Origin: an uncultured Ruminococcus sp.
Lineage (GTDB): Bacteria > Bacillota > Clostridia > Oscillospirales > Ruminococcaceae
Assembly (NCBI GenBank): GCA_900556055.1
Contig: USNJ01000084.1
Location: 1 to 8,692, forward strand
Reading direction: 5' to 3'
Length of the DNA: 8,692 bases
The notes under the pieces were generated by a model. The model was not told the origin of the DNA and searched no databases. It worked only from the letters and a program-made list of their open reading frames with translations. The first letter of the stretch is position 1; each line of letters begins with the position of its first letter. Positions 1-5,952 of the stretch are shown here, in pieces. A program made the position numbers and the translations under genes.

Positions 1-40
1 CAGCAACTGCCGTAAAATATTTCAGCTGTTTTATATCCAT
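1..40 (-). CDS. LysR-family transcriptional regulator, N-terminal fragment
   Basis: Only the first 13 codons are inside the window, read leftward from the ATG at 40-38. They give MDIKQLKYFTAVA, which is the typical opening of a LysR-type regulator: the first helix of the winged helix-turn-helix normally starts M-(D/E)-(I/L)-(R/K)-Q-L-x-Y-F-x-x-V-A. A good ribosome binding site (GGGAG on the minus strand, 54-50) lies 9 nt before the start. The gene is divergent from the ABC exporter genes that begin at 219. In LysR systems the regulator commonly controls the divergent operon, so it is the likely regulator of the exporter (inference). The rest of the gene, including the effector-binding domain, is outside the window, so neither the inducer nor the subgroup can be named. 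Confidence 0.75.
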   Translation of the reverse strand, partial: MDIKQLKYFTAVA

Positions 41-85
41 ATCTATCTGCTCCCGTATCAATGATATATCAAAGCTGTATCATAG

Positions 86-104
86 CTATATAAAATTCGT
101 ATAG
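86..104. promoter_or_regulatory. Candidate LysR operator (T-N11-A dyad)
   Basis: The sequence reads CTAT, 11 nt, ATAG. This is a perfect 4-bp dyad with the T-N11-A core that LysR-type regulators recognise. It lies between the divergent LysR start (40) and the exporter promoter (about 146), where such sites usually sit. The spacer is AT-rich and holds other short palindromes (TGATATATCA at 62-71, ATAGCTAT at 82-89), so a chance dyad is quite possible. Confidence 0.4.
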
Positions 105-142
105 TCCGTTAAAGAGTTATATATTTATAATATCAGAAAGTG

Positions 143-151
143 TGCTATAAT
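143..151 (+). promoter_or_regulatory. Extended -10 promoter for the ABC exporter operon
   Basis: TGCTATAAT is a perfect -10 hexamer (146-151) preceded by the TGn extension. No good -35 hexamer is seen 16-18 nt upstream, which fits an extended -10 promoter that may need an activator. A second TATAAT at 126-131 is an alternative without the TG extension. The predicted start near 158 gives a leader of about 60 nt to the GTG at 219. Confidence 0.55.
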
Positions 152-158
152 AATGAAG

Positions 159-178
159 TTGTAATTTTTATTATACAA
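159..178. promoter_or_regulatory. Inverted repeat at the predicted transcription start (possible operator)
   Basis: TTGTA, 10 nt, TACAA forms a 20-bp imperfect palindrome that begins almost exactly at the predicted transcription start of the exporter operon. A site there would suit a repressor of the MarR or TetR kind, or a second LysR contact. There is no T-tract following it, so it is not a terminator. Which protein binds cannot be told from the sequence. Confidence 0.3.
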
Positions 179-218
179 TAAGGACAAAATAAAATCAATC
201 ACATGGGGGTATATTTTT

Positions 219-1914
219 GTGAAGAAACTTCTGCGCTATATGAAGAACTACAAAAAAGAATGCATCTTGGGACCTCTTTTCAAGTGCATCGAAGCAGTGC
301 TTGTTATCGCCGCTGTCATAGATAACGGCATTGCCGCAGGCGACAAGGGATATGTCGTAAGAATGTGTCTGCTGCTTATTCTGCTCGGCGTAACGGGACT
401 TGCATTCTCCATCACCGCACAGTATTTTGCGGCAAAAGCATCGGTATATTTCGTAAAGGACGTTAAGCACGCACTTTTCGAACATATCCAGAAGCTTTCG
501 TACACCGAGATAGACACTCTCGGAACATCTACAATGATAACAAGAATGACCAGTGACATGAATCAGGTGCAGTCAGGCGTGAACCTTACCCTCCGGCTGC
601 TGCTGCGCTCTCCTTTTGTGGTATTTGGCGCCATGATTATGGCGTTCACCATTGATGTAAAGGCAGCGCTGATCTTTGCAACAGCCATTCCAGTGCTGTC
701 CCTGGTGGTATTCGGCATCATGCTCTGGTGCATACCTCTTTATAAAAAGGTACAGCAGAAGCTTGACAAGGTACTTGGCATCACACGTGAAAATCTCACA
801 GGTGTGCGTGTTATACGTGCATTCTGCAAGGAAAACGAGGAGATAGATGAGTTTGAGAGGAGAAATGAGGAGCTGACCTCCACTCAGAAATTTGTCGGCA
901 AGATCTCCGCACTCATGAACCCGCTCACCTATGTTATAATTAACCTTGCTATAATCTGGCTGATACAGACAGGCGCTGTCCGTGTTGAAGCCGGCATACT
1001 CACACAGGGTACGGTAGTTGCGCTCTACAATCTTATGTCGCAGATACTTGTTGAGCTTATCAAGCTTGCAAATCTTATCATCAACATCACAAAGAGCGTT
1101 GCCTGCGGAAACAGAATACAGTCTGTATTTGAGATCAGATCCAGCCTTGAATTCAATGAGAAAACACATATCACTTCCGAATCTAAGTATGCAGTTGAAT
1201 TCCGCCATGCATCACTGAAATATAAAAATGCGGGCGCTGAATCGCTCACGGACATGACATTCGCCGTCAAAAAGGGCGAAACTGTTGGTATAATCGGCGG
1301 AACGGGTTCGGGAAAATCCTCGCTTGTCAATATGATACCGCGATGCCGAAAGCGGTGAGGTTCTTGTTGACGGTGCAAATGTCAAGGATTATTCACTTGA
1401 AGAGCTTCGCAGCAAAATAGGCATTGTTCCCCAGAAGGCTGTTCTTTTCAAGGGAACGATACGCGATAACATGAAATGGGGCAAGGAAGATGCAACCGAC
1501 AGCGAGATAATGTCCGCAATAGCATCTGCACAGGCAAAGGAAGTTATAGACAGCAAGGGCGGTCTTGATTTCGTTATCGAGCAGAACGGAAAAAATCTTT
1601 CGGGCGGTCAAAGACAGCGCTTTACCATAGCAAGGGCGCTTGTAAAGAATCCCGAGATCCTCATACTTGACGACAGTGCGTCAGCTCTTGACTTTGCAAC
1701 AGATGCAGCACTGAGAAGATCGCTCAGAGAGCTTGGCTACGTTCCTACCGTATTTATAGTATCTCAGCGAACATCGTCCATCATGCACGCAGATCAGATA
1801 ATCGTTCTCGATGACGGAAAGATCGTCGGCATCGGAAAGCATGACGATCTTCTTAAGACCTGCAATATTTACAATGAAATTTACAGCTCACAGTTCAAAA
1901 AGGAGGCGGTATAA
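219..1914 (+). pseudogene. ABC exporter half-transporter (degenerate-site subunit), frameshifted
   Basis: This is the first half of a heterodimeric ABC exporter (membrane domain plus ATPase). The GTG start at 219 has a GGGGG ribosome binding site at 205-209. The first frame runs to a stop at 1356-1358 and holds six membrane segments (roughly residues 17-38, 48-72, 131-145, 149-172, 233-252, 260-290) and Walker A GGTGSGKSS (360-368). The reading then resumes in another frame from about 1342 to the TAA at 1912-1914, with the Q-loop, LSGGQ signature (1597-1611), Walker B and D-loop. Joined at the break, the product reads PR then DAESGEV where the family has PRFYDAxxGEV, so about 8 nt are missing; the restored length would be about 567 residues. 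Walker B has Asp (1672-1674) instead of the catalytic Glu, and the H-loop His is Gln (1765-1767). Both are the normal marks of the degenerate subunit in BmrC/TM287-type pairs, not extra damage. As written, the protein stops right after Walker A and cannot form an ATPase domain. A sequencing or assembly error is the alternative explanation. Confidence 0.85.
1901..1906 (+). promoter_or_regulatory. Ribosome binding site of the second exporter gene
   Basis: A perfect AGGAGG lies 8 nt before the ATG at 1915 and inside the last codons of the upstream gene, whose TAA directly abuts that ATG. This strong site would let the second subunit be translated even though most ribosomes on the first gene stop early at 1358. 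Confidence 0.85.
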
Positions 1915-3684
1915 ATGAGTGAAAAAAAACAGAGCATTCAAAAAGAAACACTGAAAAAGGTCCTTCGCTATGTCAAGGGACATCTGCCGCTTATGATCTG
2001 CTCGATCATCTTTGCAGCAGCCACAGTTGCTCTCACACTTTATGCGCCTATCCTTATCGGACGTGCTATTGACATGATCGTCGGCAAGGGCGATGTCAAT
2101 CTCAAAGGCATTGCATCTATCCTGCTTGAAATAGGCATAATCGTTGCGGCAACGGCACTTTTCCAGTGGCTTATGAACACCGTCAACAACAGGATAACCT
2201 ATCACATTGTCCGTGACATAAGAAATGAAGCATTCCGCAAGATCGAGATACTTCCGCTGAGCTACATCGACATTCATCCATACGGACAGATCGTCAATAA
2301 GGTCATAGCAGATGCGGATCAGTTTGCGGACGGTCTGCTTATGGGATTCACACAGCTTTTCACAGGCGTTGTGACGATCCTCGGCACACTGATCTTTATG
2401 CTGACTATCAACCCGAAGATCGCACTTGTTGTTATCCTGCTCACTCCCCTTTCACTTTTTATCGCAAAATTCATCGCGGGAAAAACATATAAAATGTTCC
2501 GTCTTCAGTCGGAAACAAGAGGCGAACAGACCGCATTCATAGATGAAATGATCGGCAGTCAGAAGGTAGTTCAGGCATTTATGCACGAAAAGGAATCCCT
2601 CGAAAAATTCGATGAGATAAACGGCAGACTTGCTTCATGCTCACTCCGTGCTATCTTCTATTCGTCCATAACAAACCCCGCAACACGTTTCGTAAACAGC
2701 GTTGTTTACGCAGGCGTTGCACTTGCCGGCGCACTTGCCTGCATCGCAACGGCAGGCACAGTAAACCCGTTCACAGTCGGTCAGCTCTCCTGCTTCCTTT
2801 CCTACGCAAACCAGTACACAAAGCCTTTCAACGAGATCTCAGGCGTTGTCACCGAGCTTCAGAATGCACTTGCGTGTGCCGCGGGACTTTTTGAGCTTAT
2901 CGAAGAGCAGCCGCAGATCCCCGAAGCTGAAAACGCTCCCGAGATCACTGACGCTAAGGGAAATGTTTCTCTCAAGGACGTTGAATTTTCCTATGTCCCC
3001 GAAAAGAAGCTTATCGAAGGTCTGAGCCTTGATGTCAAGCCCGGTCAGAGGATCGCTATCGTCGGACCCACGGGCTGCGGAAAAACAACCATTATCAACC
3101 TGCTTATGAGATTTTACGATGTAAACAGCGGATCAATAAGCGTTGAAAACATGGATATCCGTGATGTTACACGAAACAGTCTTAGAAGCAGCTACGGAAT
3201 GGTGCTTCAGGAAACATGGCTGAAATCTGGAACGATCAGGGACAATATCATAATGGGCAAGCCCGATGCAACAGATGAAGAGATAATCGAAGCTGCCAAG
3301 GCATCACATGCGCACAGCTTTATAAAGCGTCTCCCGAACGGCTATGACACCGTTATCGGTGAGGACGGCGGAAGCCTTTCCCAGGGACAGAAGCAGCTGC
3401 TATGCATCACAAGAGTAATGCTCTGCCTGCCGCCTATGCTTATTCTCGACGAAGCAACATCATCTATCGACACACGTACAGAGATAAAGATACAGGAAGC
3501 TTTCTCACGCCTTATGAAAGGCAGAACAAGCTTCATCGTTGCACACAGACTGTCTACTATCCGCGAAGCAGATGTTATCCTAGTTATGAAGGACGGACAC
3601 ATCATCGAGCAGGGCAATCATGAACAGCTGCTTGAAAAGGACGGATTTTACGCAAACCTTTACAACAGCCAGTTTGCTGTCTGA
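1915..3684 (+). CDS. ABC exporter half-transporter (catalytic-site subunit)
   Basis: An intact 589-residue fused permease/ATPase, the normal length for a type IV ABC exporter half. Membrane segments are seen at about 24-48, 66-87, 141-163, 168-187, 259-279 and 284-300. The ATPase domain has Walker A GPTGCGKTT (384-392), Q-loop VLQET, signature LSQGQ (488-492), Walker B MLILDE with catalytic Glu513, D-loop SSID and H-loop His544. The signature has Gln where LSGGQ has Gly. That matches the partner role in BmrD/TM288-type heterodimers, where the intact Walker B subunit supplies the altered signature to the degenerate site. Its start abuts the stop of the upstream half, so the two were made as a pair. 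Substrates of such pairs are usually drugs or hydrophobic compounds, but the real substrate cannot be read here. With its partner broken, it may be inactive, or may work as a homodimer or with another half (inference). The divergent LysR gene is the likely regulator. Confidence 0.93.
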   Translation: MSEKKQSIQKETLKKVLRYVKGHLPLMICSIIFAAATVALTLYAPILIGRAIDMIVGKGDVNLKGIASILLEIGIIVAATALFQWLMNTVNNRITYHIVRDIRNEAFRKIEILPLSYIDIHPYGQIVNKVIADADQFADGLLMGFTQLFTGVVTILGTLIFMLTINPKIALVVILLTPLSLFIAKFIAGKTYKMFRLQSETRGEQTAFIDEMIGSQKVVQAFMHEKESLEKFDEINGRLASCSLRAIFYSSITNPATRFVNSVVYAGVALAGALACIATAGTVNPFTVGQLSCFLSYANQYTKPFNEISGVVTELQNALACAAGLFELIEEQPQIPEAENAPEITDAKGNVSLKDVEFSYVPEKKLIEGLSLDVKPGQRIAIVGPTGCGKTTIINLLMRFYDVNSGSISVENMDIRDVTRNSLRSSYGMVLQETWLKSGTIRDNIIMGKPDATDEEIIEAAKASHAHSFIKRLPNGYDTVIGEDGGSLSQGQKQLLCITRVMLCLPPMLILDEATSSIDTRTEIKIQEAFSRLMKGRTSFIVAHRLSTIREADVILVMKDGHIIEQGNHEQLLEKDGFYANLYNSQFAV

Positions 3685-3690
3685 CATTTC

Positions 3691-3722
3691 AGCCGTTTCG
3701 GATTTTCCGAAGCGGCTTTTTT
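3691..3722 (+). terminator. Intrinsic terminator of the ABC exporter operon
   Basis: A 12-bp stem (3691-3702 with 3706-3717, one G-U pair) with a TTT loop is followed by a run of T at 3718-3722. It begins 6 nt after the stop codon of the second exporter gene and separates this operon from the esterase genes. Confidence 0.92.
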
Positions 3723-3745
3723 CTGATTTTTTTGTCAAAAACACT

Positions 3746-3773
3746 TTGCAAACGCTCAAAAATATGCTATAAT
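3746..3773 (+). promoter_or_regulatory. Promoter of the esterase/deacetylase operon
   Basis: TTGCAA (3746-3751) is separated by 16 nt from a perfect TATAAT (3768-3773) that carries the TGC extension (3765-3767). The expected start is near 3780, about 60 nt before the esterase ATG. The extended -10 is identical over nine bases to the one in front of the exporter operon. Confidence 0.7.
3747..3760 (+). promoter_or_regulatory. cre-like site (candidate CcpA/LacI-family operator)
   Basis: The 14 bases from 3747 match the CcpA consensus TGWAARCGYTWNCW at 11 of 14 positions, with a perfect AAACGCT core. The site overlaps the -35 element and spacer of the esterase promoter, a position where binding would block transcription. 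It precedes glycan-active genes, the usual type of catabolite-repressed target. It could equally belong to a local LacI-family regulator or be chance. Confidence 0.4.
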
Positions 3774-3791
3774 GAGTGTATATGATTTTAT

Positions 3792-3823
3792 GAGAAGCTT
3801 TTTCAGAATGAAAACGGTTTCTC
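3792..3823 (+). other. Leader hairpin in the esterase mRNA
   Basis: The RNA from 3792 to 3823 can fold into a stem of 14 pairs with one bulged C (3815), two G-U pairs and a GAA loop (3806-3808). It starts about 12 nt after the predicted transcription start and ends 4 nt before the ribosome binding site. No T-tract follows, so it is not a terminator. It may stabilise the transcript or tune ribosome access. No known riboswitch pattern was recognised. Confidence 0.45.
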
Positions 3824-3827
3824 GGTG

Positions 3828-3833
3828 AGGGAG
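3828..3833 (+). promoter_or_regulatory. Ribosome binding site that fixes the esterase start
   Basis: AGGGAG lies 6 nt before the ATG at 3840. The in-frame GTG at 3825 overlaps this region and has no ribosome binding site of its own, so 3840 is the better start. Starting there also gives a standard signal peptide beginning MKLSRI. Confidence 0.75.
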
Positions 3834-3839
3834 TATATT

Positions 3840-5036
3840 ATGAAATTATCCAGGATCGCAGCGGCAGCTTTATGTGCTGTATTGTGCGTTTCTTTTTCCG
3901 CATGTGCAGAAAAAAGCGCTGCTGAGCCGAATGAGACGGCAATTTCATCAATGGAGGAAAAAACAGTGAAAACAGTTATCGCAGACTCATCTAACGTCAA
4001 GCAGCTCGGACGTACATATCTTATGGACGACACACTCTGGCTCGCATTTTCAGGCACAGGAGTTGATTTCTCATACACAGGAAAAAAACTCGACCTTGAT
4101 CTTGTCGGCGACGGAGTATCCGAAGTTAAGGACAATAACGAAAACTACGCAAGATTTGCTGTCTATGTTGACGGTGAACGTGTTGTTGACGAAGTAATGG
4201 ATCAGCCTGCAAAAACAGTTACTGCATTTGAAAGCGATGAAGCAAAGACAGTCAATGTCAAGGTAGTAAAGCTGTCTGAAGCTGCTATGTCAACAATGGG
4301 TATCAAGCCTATCACTATTGCGGGAGATGAAACCATCGTTCCGACTGAGCCCAAGACACATAAGATAGAATTTGTCGGAGATTCCATCACATGCGGATAC
4401 GGTGTTGATGATGAGGACGAAAATCATCACTTCTCGACCGCTACCGAGGATGTGACCAAAGCATATGCATATAAGACCGCCGAGGCACTGGACGCTGATT
4501 ACAGCATGGTATCCCTCAGCGGACACGGCATAATCTCAGGCTGGACGGATAATCCGAATGAAAAGAAGTCGGGTCAGACAATGCCGAAGTTCTACAACAA
4601 GGTCGGTTTTTCATACGGTCAGTTTGCAAAAACAAAAAGTCCCAGCGCACTGACATGGGAATTTTCCAATTATGTCCCCGATGTTGTCGTTATCAATCTC
4701 GGAACAAATGACGACAGCTACTGCAAGAACGATGCTGAAAAGCAGCAGGAATATACGGATGCATATGTTGAATTTCTGAAGAAAATACGCGATAAGAACC
4801 CCGATGCCACGATTTTCTGCACCCTCGGCATTATGGGACAGAACCTCTTCCCCGCTGTACAGAAGGCAGCAGATGCGTATACCGCCGAAACAGGCGATAC
4901 AAACATCCACACATTCATGTTCTCTTCACAGGACGGCTCTCTCGGATATGCCGCTGACTGGCATCCGACCGCAGCAACTCATGACAAGGCTGCCGAAGAA
5001 CTGACCGCTGAGATCAAATCGGTAATGGGCTGGTAA
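3840..5036 (+). CDS. SGNH/GDSL-type esterase lipoprotein, CE2-like
   Basis: A 398-residue exported esterase, probably removing acetyl groups from plant or cell-wall glycans. Residues 1-22 form a lipoprotein-type signal peptide (K/R start, hydrophobic core, FSAC with Cys22; Phe at -3 is slightly unusual). Then follows an N-terminal beta-rich region (about 45-170), as in family CE2 esterases, and the SGNH hydrolase domain. Its blocks are GDSI with nucleophile Ser182, a Gly in the SLSGHG stretch, LGTND (Asn290) and DWHP (Asp373, His375). Together these support the CE2 (acetylxylan/6-O-deacetylase) group rather than a simple lipase. The CE2 label rests on the two-domain layout and recall, not an alignment. 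It is first in a unit with the CE4-like gene 2 nt downstream, so two deacylating enzymes are made together and held outside the cell membrane. The promoter carries a cre-like site, which fits carbon control. No dockerin or cellulose-binding domain is seen. Confidence 0.85.
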   Translation: MKLSRIAAAALCAVLCVSFSACAEKSAAEPNETAISSMEEKTVKTVIADSSNVKQLGRTYLMDDTLWLAFSGTGVDFSYTGKKLDLDLVGDGVSEVKDNNENYARFAVYVDGERVVDEVMDQPAKTVTAFESDEAKTVNVKVVKLSEAAMSTMGIKPITIAGDETIVPTEPKTHKIEFVGDSITCGYGVDDEDENHHFSTATEDVTKAYAYKTAEALDADYSMVSLSGHGIISGWTDNPNEKKSGQTMPKFYNKVGFSYGQFAKTKSPSALTWEFSNYVPDVVVINLGTNDDSYCKNDAEKQQEYTDAYVEFLKKIRDKNPDATIFCTLGIMGQNLFPAVQKAADAYTAETGDTNIHTFMFSSQDGSLGYAADWHPTAATHDKAAEELTAEIKSVMGW

Positions 5037-5038
5037 AT

Positions 5039-5818
5039 ATGAAAAAAATATTTCCTATGATAATAGCCGCTGTTCTGTCTTTATCGGGCTGCGGCACGGC
5101 AAATATAAGCACTGCGGAAACATCATCTTCCGAAACATCTTCCGCAGAAGTCACGGAGGAAACAACAATGCGTGAAATTGATCCGGATAAGCCTGTCGTT
5201 GCACTTACTTTTGACGACGGACCAAACACAGTGACAACCGTTCAGGTCCTGAACAAGCTTGAAGAATACGGCGTTACCGCTTCTTTTTTCCTTGTCGGAA
5301 CAAACATAACCGATGAAACCAAGGATATCGTAAAGCGTGCATATGACATGGGCTGCGAGATAGACAGCCACTCAAAAACTCACAGCTATATGAATCAGAT
5401 GACTGCCGATGAGATCAAAGAGGAAATAAGCTATGTTGATGACAGGCTTATGGAGATAATCGGCAAGCCCGCACCGTTTTTCAGACCTCCGTATATCGCC
5501 GTAAATGATACTATGTATCAGAATATAGACAAGCCGTTTATCTGCGGATTCGGCTGCGATGACTGGGATCCGAAGGTAACGATCGACGAGCGTACAGAAC
5601 GCACACTTGAACAGGTGCAGGATGGAGCTATAATCCTGCTCCATGACTCATACAACAACTTCCAGACTGTTGCTGCGCTTGACAAGATCATTCCAGCACT
5701 TCAGGAACAGGGATACCAGTTTGTGACTGTAACCGAGCTTTTCAATGTCAAAGGCGTTGAGATAAGCGGAGATGATACGAATCTGTATTCACTTGTACAA
5801 AGCTCACCCGAACAATAA
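5039..5818 (+). CDS. Polysaccharide deacetylase lipoprotein (CE4, NodB domain)
   Basis: A 259-residue metal-dependent deacetylase, expected to hydrolyse N- or O-acetyl groups on peptidoglycan, xylan or chitin-like chains. The signal peptide ends in a good lipobox, LSGC with Cys18. A Ser/Thr/Glu-rich tether follows (about 19-45), then the NodB domain. All five CE4 motifs are visible: TFDDGP (57-62, catalytic base Asp59, metal ligand Asp60), HSKTH (111-115, metal ligands His111 and His115), RPPY (149-152), DDWDP (174-178) and LLHDS (200-204, His202). The active site therefore looks complete. The ATG is 2 nt after the esterase stop, with only a weak GGGCTGG upstream, so translation is probably coupled to that gene. 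The pairing with a CE2-like enzyme favours acetylated plant polysaccharide, but peptidoglycan GlcNAc deacetylation (PgdA-like) cannot be excluded. A compound terminator follows. Confidence 0.93.
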   Translation: MKKIFPMIIAAVLSLSGCGTANISTAETSSSETSSAEVTEETTMREIDPDKPVVALTFDDGPNTVTTVQVLNKLEEYGVTASFFLVGTNITDETKDIVKRAYDMGCEIDSHSKTHSYMNQMTADEIKEEISYVDDRLMEIIGKPAPFFRPPYIAVNDTMYQNIDKPFICGFGCDDWDPKVTIDERTERTLEQVQDGAIILLHDSYNNFQTVAALDKIIPALQEQGYQFVTVTELFNVKGVEISGDDTNLYSLVQSSPEQ

Positions 5819-5828
5819 TAAGTGATAT

Positions 5829-5880
5829 ATCCCCTCAGTTCACAGTCCGAAAAACCGGACGGGTCTGAGGGGATTTTTTT
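5829..5880 (+). terminator. Compound intrinsic terminator after the deacetylase
   Basis: A perfect 10-bp outer stem (5829-5838 with 5865-5874) encloses a second 5-bp hairpin (5845-5849 with 5856-5860). The outer stem runs straight into seven T (5874-5880). It starts 10 nt after the deacetylase stop and isolates that operon from the GTPase gene. Confidence 0.92.
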
Positions 5881-5891
5881 GCATAAAAACA

Positions 5892-5920
5892 TTGAAATAC
5901 AGCTGAAATTATGATAAAAT
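5892..5920 (+). promoter_or_regulatory. Promoter of the GTPase-NYN gene
   Basis: TTGAAA (5892-5897) and TAAAAT (5915-5920) are spaced by exactly 17 nt, each one base off consensus, and the -10 has a TGA extension (5912-5914). The expected start is near 5927, giving a leader of only about 26 nt to the ATG at 5953. That is too short for the peptide-attenuator leaders found before many tet ribosome-protection genes. Confidence 0.7.
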
Positions 5921-5952
5921 AATATTGAATGTTTTTTGATTGGAACGATTGG

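Noticed and set aside
573..1208. Long antisense open frames, such as those at 573-1208, 6636-7112 and 7755-8186 on the minus strand
   Set aside because: They lie wholly inside well-supported plus-strand genes, lack ribosome binding sites and recognisable domains, and arise from codon bias of the sense strand.
1326..1359. Programmed ribosomal frameshifting to make a full exporter subunit
   Set aside because: There is no slippery heptamer or stop-codon shift site at the break. The conserved Phe-Tyr motif itself is missing, so a deletion explains the data better than recoding.
1471..1914. A separate 147-residue ATPase gene starting at the ATG at 1471
   Set aside because: The same frame is open back to 1342 and continues the ABC domain directly after Walker A. 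The Met is internal, lacks a ribosome binding site, and the piece would have no Walker A. It is the 3' part of the frameshifted exporter gene.
2637..2894. Plus-strand small frames inside the exporter and GTPase genes (2637-2894, 3402-3623, 7497-7727)
   Set aside because: Out-of-frame shadows rich in Arg, His and Cys with no motif, embedded in conserved coding sequence.
3825..3839. GTG start of the esterase at 3825
   Set aside because: No ribosome binding site precedes it and it overlaps the AGGGAG that serves the ATG at 3840.
5929..5952. Start of the GTPase at the upstream ATG (8 extra residues)
   Set aside because: It lies about 2 nt from the predicted transcription start, has no ribosome binding site, and adds residues absent from the TetM family. 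The ATG at 5953 matches the family N-terminus.
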